NCBI GenBank assembly: GCA_020796225.1
Contig: CM036765.1
Location: 2,688,228 to 2,752,227, forward strand
DNA: 64,000 nt
DNA from: Arion vulgaris
Taxonomy: Eukaryota; Mollusca; Gastropoda; Stylommatophora; Arionidae
Direction of reading: 5' to 3'
Translations under genes and position numbers: made by a program
The notes under the pieces: model-generated
Databases searched by the model: none
The model's input: only the letters and a program-made list of their open reading frames with translations
Told to the model about the DNA's origin: nothing
Shown: piece by piece, positions 56,400 to 64,000 of the stretch
Numbering within the stretch: position 1 is the stretch's first letter
Layout of the letters: each line of letters starts with the position of its first letter

Positions 56400-56995
56400 T
56401 TAAAAATGAAAAATGCTTGCAATAATAACAATAAAAATCTTAGTAATAACTAAAAGACAACTGGACAACCTATTAGAAACAAATAAAAAGTAGTAAAGTA
56501 AATAGTAAAATAAAACTGAAAGACTTCTTGGAGCAACTCAATGTGTAATGAAATGCTTGCGCATGTATCAAGCTCAGGTGCTGCAATGCGTATATTCAAC
56601 ACAAATGCTGTGTGCTCAGTTTTAGAGATATATAAAATTACATTAACAGTCTTGAACCTACGCTCAAAAAAGTGTGCACATTTAAATTTTTTCCATCTAG
56701 CTAATATTAAATATTTAATATATCATCAAAATCTATGCAGTGATTACATTTAGATATAACAGATAGGCTAGACAAAGTGCAAACAAAAACAACCTATCAA
56801 CAATTCCCTTAGATTCAGAAACCTAAGACAAATTTAATTTGTTGCGACATTTTGGCTAACAGATGTGGCCATGGAGACACGGAAATGTGTTTACATCATA
56901 TGTCAGCCTAACTTTAAGACATCACCCTTCAAAGAGATCAAATCATTTTAGATAGAAAACAACATAACATATATCTTGATTCAGAATTCCCAACC
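56400..56995 (+). pseudogene. heavily degraded duplicate of the RNase H segment at 57100-57750
   Basis: AGACAACTGGACAACCTATT, GAAAGACTTCTTGGAGCAAC, ACAGATAGGCTAGACAA and GTCAGCCTAACTTTAA recur in the order of the downstream block, with many more deletions. Confidence 0.78.
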
Positions 56996-57099
56996 ACTCT
57001 TAAGTGTCAGTTATTCCTCATTTTAACAGTTATTTCAAGATAAGGTAAAAGCTAATTTAAAAAAATAAAAACTGGTTGTCAATAAATAAACATATATAT

Positions 57100-57975
57100 A
57101 TATCTTAGTAATATACTAATTTTAAGACAACTGGACAACCTATTAGAATAACAAGATTAAAAAGTAGTAGAAGTCAAAATAGTAAAAATAAAACTAGAAA
57201 GACTTCTTATAAGGGGAGCAACTCAAATGGTGTTCAATGGAAATCCGCTGTAGCGCAGTGTACGGCAAATGGCATTCAGCGGAAATTCGCTCTGGCGCAG
57301 TATGCGGCGATTGGTATTCAACACAAATCCGCTGTGGTGCAGTGCAGTGTACGGTGAAAAGTATGGAAAGAGTTAATTAACAGTCTTCAGAGCCTTCAAG
57401 CTCAAGAAAATGGTGCACATTGTAAATCTGAATTCTTCCCATCTAGCCCTAGATATTGACAGACTTGTTACATCACATGACATCAAAATAACTATGCAGT
57501 GGATCCCTGGACATTCAAATACACCCAGAAATGATAAAGCAGATAGGCTAGACAAGAAAGTGTCAACACAAGAACAACCTATCACGGCAACAACTCTCCA
57601 TAGAGCACAGCAAATCCTAATGACAACAAATAACGCAATTTGGCTGAACAGATGGGCCATGGGAGACACGGGAAGAGAGGTTTACAGTCATATGGTCAGC
57701 CCTAACTTTAATGACATCAACCACCTTACAAGAAGAGATCAGAGCATCATTTTTAGACTCCGAACCCAACACATAACACTTAATAATCACTTGAGCAGAA
57801 TTCCACCACAACACACTCTTAGAGTGCCAGCTGTGTGCACGTCATCATGAAACCATTCACCACCACCTCTTCAGGTGCCAAGCACTAGATGATGTCAGGA
57901 AGATCCTTCTTCCTCCAAGGCCAGATAAATGGAACACATACGGAACAAAAGAATAACTTACAAACATGCAGATAC
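57100..57975 (+). pseudogene. LINE RNase H C-terminus, better preserved duplicate
   Basis: The frame 57410-57850 has ITMQWIPGHSNTPRNDKADR (final RNase H block), SIIFRLRTQHITLNNHLSRI, then after a frame change an ETIHHHLFRCQALDDVRKIL-type tail and LPPRPDKWNTYG. This tail pattern is typical of a Jockey/I-type LINE. A three-fold 42-bp repeat (AATCCGCTGTAGCGCAGTG) lies at 57238-57355. No RT or upstream RNase H acidic residues are present. Confidence 0.83.
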
Positions 57976-58299
57976 CACTACACAGCATTGGGCCAAGGGC
58001 AAGAGCTCAAGTGCCACTGAATCATTGAAGAAGAAGATCAATCTTCAGACTATCTAATTTGATGAACAAGAAAACCAATGAGGACAGTGGAGATGTATTA
58101 TCAGACAGCTAGTCATCAGACATAATGGATAATATCATTCTACTATTATCTTCTATGTCACTCAAATATTAATACAATAAACATTATGTACATAGAATTA
58201 CAAGACAACATTTTCTTCAATTAAAAATAAATGCTACCTGCTGTACATGCAGATATATTTACTAACAACTGCTAAGACTCTCATATAACACAGTACATG
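57976..58299. other. no recognisable feature
   Basis: AT-rich spacer. Confidence 0.35.
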
Positions 58300-58605
58300 C
58301 AGACATCAGTTATATGAGGGCTTTCATCATAGCACTCCGGACATGTCCATAGGTGCTCTGATCTCCTCCTCAACAAATCTAGCTAGTAGCATTCAGCGGC
58401 CCAACACGCCAGTTCAATGTTGATTAATCAATCTATTTTGCATATTTGGTATGCTGTTCTTTTCGATCTGTGCCAATATCAACACCCATTTCTCGCAATC
58501 TGGACAGACTGGTCAGCGACAACCCTGAAACTTCTTTGTTCTGAAAGACTGCTTCAATGTGTTAAGAATGTCATTTCGGCACATTGGAGCTCCCCCTGAT
58601 ACTGT
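58300..58605 (-). pseudogene. RNase H LINE 3' fragment
   Basis: GCACTCCGGACATGTCCATA, GGCCCAACACGCCAGTTCAA and TGTTGATTAATCAATCTATT match the minus-strand copy at 61430-61700. Confidence 0.82.
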
Positions 58606-58689
58606 TAGCCAAGCAGACATATTACTAACAACTGTAAGTAAGTACAAGTATGCACTAGTTGAAGATGTTTTGCTTTATTTCACTGATCA

Positions 58690-59087
58690 GCAAAACTTTG
58701 AGTAAGATGCAGAAATATTGTATGAATATCAAGTTCAGATGTAAGATGCAGAAATATTGCATGAATATCAAGTTCAGATGTAAGATGCAGAAATATTCCA
58801 TGAATATCAAGTTCAGATGTAAGATGCAGAAATATTGCATGAATATCAAGTTCAGATGTAAGATGCAGAAATATTGTATGAATATCAAGTTCAGATGTAG
58901 ATGCAAAATATTCCATGAATATCAAGTTCAGATGTAAATGAATATTGCATGAATATCAAGTTCAGATGTAAGATGCAGAAATATTGTATGAATATCAAGT
59001 TCAGATGTAAGATGCAGAAATATTCCATGAATATCAAGTTCAGATGTAAGATGCAGAAATACTCCATGAATATCAAGTTCAGACAGG
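58690..59087. repeat. 39-bp tandem repeat, about 10 copies
   Basis: Unit GATGCAGAAATATTGCATGA plus ATATCAAGTTCAGATGTAA. Some units are shortened near 58900-58950. Confidence 0.94.
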
Positions 59088-59224
59088 AAGTTTGCATATT
59101 AGAGTGACAGCCTGTTGAAATTGCAAACCAATAGTGTTCAACTCCTGGAACAGTTGACTCTCTAGTTACCCAACTGATAAAATAGGAATCCAGACTTATT
59201 AAGTTAAGGTAAATAAGAATCGTT
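59088..59224. other. no recognisable feature
   Basis: Short spacer. Confidence 0.35.
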
Positions 59225-59310
59225 GTGGGTTCGGGCTTGCACAGATTAGTAACACTGCGATCTACAAGGCATAACGTAGGAGGCGGCAGCGGTTGGGTTA
59301 TGTGTAGTTT
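59225..59310 (+). repeat. SINE-C core fragment
   Basis: CTACAAGGCATAACGTAGGA plus GGCGGCAGCGG, a diverged core. Confidence 0.5.
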
Positions 59311-59589
59311 AAACAGGTGTAATAATAACTATGAGGACATTGTTGTCTCAAATGTAATGATAGTTACATAATATGATTTGTTTTATTCAGATCTAATTTA
59401 TATCTAACATTGACAAGGCACATCATTCTCTAACAGTCTATTTGGTCATAAGACTATTAAAACTGGCATATTGACCTCAACTCTTTGCCAGCTGCTATTT
59501 ACACCTAGCACTATCCCATAATTTGTAATCCTCAAGGATATGCTATCATTGTCCGATTCTACCTGTACCAGGATAGCCATCAATAAAAC
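59311..59589. other. no recognisable feature
   Basis: AT-rich spacer. Confidence 0.35.
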
Positions 59590-60020
59590 AATATTTCTTC
59601 TTGTTCTTTTGTCGTCATACTGCTACCAGGTTGTTGCACAGTGTCATGGTTTTCTGTTTTTCTCTTGCACTGTTCTAGTGAACTTCTGTTTTTGTTGTCA
59701 TACTGCTACCAGGTTGTTGCCCAGTGTCATGGTTTTCTGTTTTGGTCTTGCGCTGTTCTAGTGAACTTCTGCTTTTGTCGTCATACTGCTACCAGGTTGT
59801 TGCCCAGTGTCATGGTTTTCTGTTTTGTCTTGCACTGTTCTGGTGGCTTAGGTGATAGTTATTTTTTACTCTTTGACAGGATTCTGCTCAGCCATCTAAC
59901 CATCTTTCCGTGGTCTTCCTATCGCCTTCTTTCCTGATGTTCTGTTGTAGAAGACTCTGTTTTCTGTGGAGTTTGGGTGCGTTTTTATTTAAGTGGCCAA
60001 ATTACTTCATTCTTAAATTT
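59590..60020 (-). pseudogene. RTE-like LINE 3' end with 82-83-bp repeats
   Basis: The minus strand is colinear with 29345-29600: AAGTGGCCAAATTACTTCAT, GTAGAAGACTCTGTTTTCTG, GGTCTTCCTATCGCCTTCTT. The 3' untranslated part is repeated three times with a unit of 82-83 bp that includes CTGCTACCAGGTTGTTGCCC. It lies 40 bp beyond the DSTYK-like stop codon, so it may sit in that gene's 3' untranslated region. Confidence 0.82.
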
Positions 60021-60059
60021 AGCCATGGCTATCTGTTGTTCGGGATCTGTTTTGGAACA

Positions 60060-60268
60060 TTACGATATAAGGTTCGGTTCATCTGTAGAACCAAGCTTTC
60101 TTTCTGCAAACAACACAGCAGCCTTCCGTTTATGTTTTTCATGAATACTTTTCAGGGTACTCTCCACTTCTCCAAAAAATGGTCTCTGATCTGGTTCTCC
60201 TTCCCAACAACCTTGCATGAGTTTCCAGCAATCTTCAGAGATGTTGTTATTATGCTCTGGTCTCAAAC
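60060..60268 (-). CDS. DSTYK: DSTYK-like protein kinase, last coding exon
   Basis: The product would be a dual serine/threonine and tyrosine kinase. This exon encodes the end of the kinase domain: GLRPEHNNNISEDCWKLMQG, CWEGEPDQRPFFGEVESTLK (subdomain XI, with the CW and RP residues) and a basic tail ending DEPNLIS then stop at 60060-60062. The minus-strand acceptor reads TTATTACAAG before GTTTGAG at 60268. It joins the exon at 62617-62862 in phase, the split Gly codon being G and GT. The spacing ISEDCWKLMQGCW resembles the DSTYK C-terminus I know from animals. The exon is open and intact. A minisatellite abuts the acceptor and LINE sequence begins 40 bp past the stop. Confidence 0.87.
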
Positions 60269-60275
60269 CTTGTAA

Positions 60276-60935
60276 TAAAATTAAATACAACAATGAGATA
60301 GACATAGAAGATGTAATACAACAATGAAGGTAGACATAGAAGATGTAATACAACAATGAAGGCAGAGATAGAAGATGTAATACAACAATGAGATAGACAT
60401 AGAAGATGTAATACAACAATGAAGGCAGAGATAGAAGATGTAATACAACAATGAAGGCAGAGATAAAAGATGTAATACAACAATGAAGGTAGACATAGAA
60501 GATGTAATACAACAATGAAGGTAGACATAGAAGATGTAATACAACAATGAAGGCAGAGATAGAAGATGTAATACAACAATGAAGGCAGAGATAAAAGATG
60601 TAATACAACAATGAAGGTAGACATAGAAGATGTAATAAAACAATGAAGGTAGACATAGAAGATGTAATACAACAATGAAGGCAGAGATAGAAGATGAATA
60701 CAACAATAAGAGAAAAAGATGTAATACAAACAATGAAGGTAGACATAAATGTAATACAACAATGAAGGTAGAATAGAAGATGTAATACAACAATGAACGC
60801 CCAGAGATAGAAGTTAATAAACAATAGGTGAGATAGAAGATATAATAAGAGTAGAAGATGTAATACAACAATGAAGGCAGAGATAAGATGTAATACAACA
60901 ATGAAGGTAGACATAGAAGATGTAATAAAGGAACA
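60276..60935 (-). repeat. 32-bp intronic array, about 20 copies, next to a splice acceptor
   Basis: Unit ATACAACAATGAAGGTAGAC plus ATAGAAGATGTA, with GCAGAG variants. It starts within 10 bp of the acceptor of the last DSTYK-like exon. On the transcribed strand it has no AG dinucleotide. Units between 60670 and 60860 contain small indels. Confidence 0.94.
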
Positions 60936-61429
60936 ACCCACCATCATCAAGATAAGAAAAAATAAGATATAAAATAGTGACAACAAACAACAACAACAAA
61001 CATTAAACTATCAATGACAAATATATTCTTCTTCTTCCTTGAACCCCAGGAATTATGAGTTTTCACTCTTTTTTCTATGTGTGCGTTGGAGAGGGCACCG
61101 TCTTTAAAACCCAGAAACCTCCAAGAGCTCCAGGCATGTAGTGCTATGCTTAGTGCTGCGGAGACTCCTACTCAGGTAGGGTTCAGGAAAAATATTAAAA
61201 CAAAGATATATCAAGAAATGTTGGAAAGAAATGTCAAGTACTAACAATGGAAATGTGTAAGGACAAAAGAAGCATGTGAAGGCATAGCAGTCTGGAGTGC
61301 TGATAAGATGGTTGCTAAGACAATGGACATCTGAAATATTGTTATGTTTACCAGACTAGAGATTGAATAGAGAGTTAATTATCAAACAATATAGAGGCAT
61401 AAGGCAAATCAAATATGGAATCACTTCAG
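60936..61429. other. intronic sequence, unassigned
   Basis: AACAAC-rich start, then complex sequence with no recognised element. Confidence 0.35.
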
Positions 61430-62040
61430 TTATCAGTTATATGAGGAATATCATCATAGCATTCCAGACATGTCCATAGGTGCTCCCATCTCTGCAAATC
61501 CAGCAGCGTCCAGCGACCCAACACGCCAGTTCGATGTTGATTAATCAATCTTTTTGCATATTTAGTATGTCGTTCTTTTCGGCTGCACCAATATTGACAC
61601 CCATCTCTTTCAATCTGCTCAGCGAGTGGGATTCACAGCCCTGAAACTCCTCTGTTCGGAAAGACTCTCAATGTGTGAAGAATGTCGTTTCGATCCATGG
61701 CAGTCCCTCTGATATTGTAGCCAAGCCAGCCAATCTATCAGCTCGTTCATTACCTCTAACTCCTGCATGCCCAGGGACAAAAAGAAAGGTGAATTCTCTG
61801 ATCATTGTCTGTACCAGTACCTCCACCCAGTTGCGTCTCACCATTCCTGATTCGACTTACGAATCATGCTCATGGAGTCGTTGAGTATGAAAACACGAGA
61901 GTAGTTGTGAGTTGTCAACCAGTTCACCGCTTCTGTAACCGCCCGAACCTCCATTATCAAACTACTTGTGGTTGCGTAGGCCCCACTGGCCTCTCTTATT
62001 ATTTTTCCTCCTGAGCGTGCTGAAAAAGCCCACAAATATG
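61430..62040 (-). pseudogene. RNase H LINE, reverse strand within intron
   Basis: The minus strand reads MWAFSARSGGKIIREASGAY, SSLIMEVRAVTEAVNWL (catalytic Glu) and FILNDSMSMIRK (acidic residue kept as Asp in NDS). After shifts come the VPGHAGVRGNERAD-like block and the tail with CAACATCGAACTGGCGTGTT. The first YTDGS block is missing. Confidence 0.87.
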
Positions 62041-62149
62041 GAATAAGGCAGGTTATATGCTTTTAAAACTAAATTACAAATTTCAATTAAAAAATTGTAT
62101 CAATCCTAACATATGCCAGCGAGCATTGGAGAATGACTAAAGATATAGA

Positions 62150-62488
62150 AAGTAAGTTGAATGCACTTGAAAATAGATGTCTGCGAAAATATAATGATCA
62201 TAAAATGAGATGAATTCGAGAGAAGTGATGAAATGAGAGAAATGTCTGGTCAACCACTAGTAACAACTGTTATAAGGAACATATGTTGGGCATAACTTGA
62301 GAAGAAATGATCAAAGAATAACAAAGCTGGCATTGAAAGAGAGGACGCTCTAGTGAAATCCTGATACAAACTTTTGCTGAGAAAGGAATGAAATATCAGA
62401 CTCAATTCCATGGAAGGGATTCAGAGAGTTGCACAGGACAGAGTGGTATGGAGAAATTACTTGCATGCCCTATGTAATGTATACAGAG

Positions 62489-62528
<40 letters not shown>

Positions 62529-62530
62529 TG
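62150..62530 (+). pseudogene. LINE 3' end with (TA)n tail, within intron
   Basis: LNALENRCLRKI, then GAGAGAAATGTCTGGTCAAC, GAATGAAATATCAGACTCAA and GTTGCACAGGACAGAGTGGT. It ends TGCCCTATGTAATGTATACA followed by (TA)n at 62490-62525. Related ends are at 830, 2495, 32135 and 49755. Confidence 0.83.
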
Positions 62531-62616
62531 CATAACACTATGAGATTGCGACAAACTATCATTTTAGATCTACATTGCATCATACAAAATTGACAAAAGT
62601 TTAATATAAAGTTTAC

Positions 62617-62862
62617 CTTGTTTGACCGACTCCCACAGCTGGTCCTTATTTGCACATTGCTCAAACGCGTTTGGTAGATGAACATGACCAGCACAGCGTA
62701 CCAGAAAGAATCCCAAATGCATAACGTCAACACTGTTGTCATAGTGACCGTAAACAGTTCTGGGGCCATGTGTATGGGTGTGCCCACAATGCTGCCACTC
62801 ATCATAACTTCTGGTTTACAGAAACCCAGATCTGTGATCTTGCCTCTGTTGTCTTTATCAAG
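62617..62862 (-). CDS. DSTYK: DSTYK-like protein kinase, penultimate exon, with clustered indels
   Basis: The minus strand begins after an acceptor (TCTCTCTATCTTCAAG) with [20 protein letters not shown]. It then has [17 protein letters not shown], the activation segment with the APE-type motif. DLG replaces the usual DFG, as in DSTYK. Downstream the homologous residues ([39 protein letters not shown]) appear in changing frames. Four single-base losses between about 62690 and 62740 account for the shifts. Counting them, the exon would be 250 bp and end in the phase the last exon needs. A GTAAAC donor follows. The losses could be assembly errors or a true pseudogene. Earlier exons lie outside the window. 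Confidence 0.86.
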
Positions 62863-62949
62863 CTTGAAGATAGAGAGAAGATATGGTGTCTATATATTTA
62901 TATATTCATTGATATGTCCTTGCATTTTGGTGAGTAATCCATCATAAAT

Positions 62950-63225
62950 TATTTGACAATTGTCAGGACTAAAGTTATGCTTAGCTCTTCAGTATTATTA
63001 TTGAAGAAGAGAGCTGAGAAAATAATTTTGGAGGGAATGGTGCCTGGAAGAAGAATGAGAGGAAGACCTAGAAGACGATGGGTGCAAGATGTCATTGATG
63101 ATCTGAGAATGACTGCAGCTGACGCCAGCCAACTTGCACAGAACAGAGAGTTTTTCAGGGCTGCTGTCCTGGAAGCCAAGTTCCGGAAGGGAAAAGCTAC
63201 TTGATGATGATGATGATGACTAAAG
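62950..63225 (+). pseudogene. RTE-like LINE 3' end with (TGA)n tail
   Basis: The frame reads KKRAEKIILEGMVPGRRMRG, RPRRRWVQDVIDDLRM and AQNREFFRAAVLEAKFRKG, ends at a TGA and runs into TGATGATGATGATGATGA. It is only the last 65 or so codons, but they are open. Confidence 0.82.
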
Positions 63226-63239
63226 TTTAAATAGCTTGT

Positions 63240-64000
63240 ATTCCTCTTCTTCTTTGAAAGCTTCATATCGACCACTTATTAAACCACAACTTCATATCAA
63301 CCACTTATTAAACCACAACTTCATATCAACCACTTATTAAACCATAACTTATTCAACCACTTATTAAACCATAACTTCATATCAACCACTTATTAAACCA
63401 CAACTTCATATCAACCACTTATTAAACCACAACTTCATATCAACCACTTATTAAACCATAACTTCATATCAACCACTTATTAAACCACAACTTCATATCA
63501 ACCACTTATTAAAAAACTTCATACTCATAACACTTATTCAAACCATTTAACTACATTCATCAACCATTATTAAACCACAACTTCATATCAACCACTTATT
63601 AAACCACAACTTCATATCAATCCACTTGTAAAACCAGCAACTTCATATCAACCACTATGTAAACCACAACTTCATATCAACATTCTGATTAACCACAACT
63701 TCATATCAACTCTGTTTATTAAACCACAGATCTTATCATCCTGCTTATTAAACCAAACTTCATATCAACACTTATTAAACCTCAACTATCATCGATTTTG
63801 ACTTATTAAACCACAACTTCATACTCATCGACTTATTAAACCACAAGCTATATCAAGACCATTCTGATTAAACCACAACTTCATATGATTACTATTGAAA
63901 ACCACAACTTCATATCAACCACTCTTTAAACACAACTTCAATCAACACTTATTAAACCAATACTTCATATCAACCACTTATTAAACCACAACTTCATATC
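63240..64000. repeat. 29-bp satellite, at least 25 copies, continues past window end
   Basis: Unit CTTCATATCAACCACTTATT plus AAACCACAA. The first unit is attached to TCTTCTTCTTTGAAAG, the reverse-strand SINE-C tail, and resembles SINE-C TGGTTAACAAGTGGTCGATATGG in reverse. From about 63510 the units carry many small indels and substitutions. Confidence 0.93.

Larger units (their letters stand above)
60269..62616 (-). other. DSTYK-like intron, about 2.35 kb, repeat-filled
   Basis: Bounded by a minus-strand GT donor (GTAAAC, 62611-62616) and an AG acceptor (60269-60270). It holds a 32-bp array, a reverse-strand RNase H LINE, a plus-strand LINE 3' end and a (TA)n tract. Confidence 0.8.

Noticed and set aside
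60269..60986. Extension of the minus-strand 308-codon frame upstream of the kinase exon
   Set aside because: The upstream part is the 32-bp array read through. Conserved kinase sequence starts exactly at the splice acceptor.

Overview
The window is non-coding-looking metazoan DNA, built almost entirely from transposable elements (TEs) and tandem repeats. There are no bacterial features. Support for an animal genome: two spliced exons of a DSTYK-type kinase, several clades of non-LTR retrotransposons (APE endonuclease, RT, RNase H), a Penelope-like element, a TA-flanked Tc1/mariner-superfamily transposon, MITEs, and tRNA-derived SINEs. A recurring core (GTCGTAAGAGGCGACTAAGG) is familiar from mollusc repeats, so a mollusc (perhaps a gastropod) is my best guess, with low certainty.

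Layout. 1-6 kb: SINE-A copies, an RNase H LINE remnant, a 254-bp MITE, a long hairpin and a reverse-strand LINE RT pseudogene. 6-8 kb: 34-bp array. 8.2-13 kb: nested insertions (SINE-B, MITE, Penelope end, hAT-like element) and a 2.49-kb Tc1/mariner element with TIRs of about 105 bp. 13.4-15.5 kb: a LINE that keeps endonuclease and RNase H but has lost RT. 15.7-21.4 kb: SINE-B blown up by a 33-bp array, then a very uniform 74-bp array. 21.4-27.2 kb: a LINE 5' region with 76-bp monomers, its endonuclease, a 27-bp array and a Penelope-like element inside that array. 27.4-43.1 kb: mostly arrays (21, 30, 29, 35, 34, 46-47, 20, 49, 37 and 26 bp), with SINE and LINE pieces between. 43-51 kb: SINE and LINE fragments. 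51.1-55.1 kb: the most complete LINE (endonuclease to C-terminus, broken by frameshifts) plus a second 3' end. 55-60 kb: further LINE and RNase H fragments. 60.06-62.86 kb: the last two exons of a DSTYK-like gene on the minus strand, with a repeat-filled intron. 62.9-64 kb: LINE 3' end and a 29-bp array running off the window.

The main pattern is that at least a dozen arrays are amplified segments of 20-83 bp taken from inside identifiable TEs. The parent TE often continues on both sides, and unamplified copies of the same segment sit elsewhere in the window. Different copies of one TE family amplify different segments. This looks like a general route from dispersed TE to satellite DNA. Nothing suggests an intact, active TE except possibly the RNase H frame at 14536-15243. 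The only host gene I can support is the DSTYK-like one.
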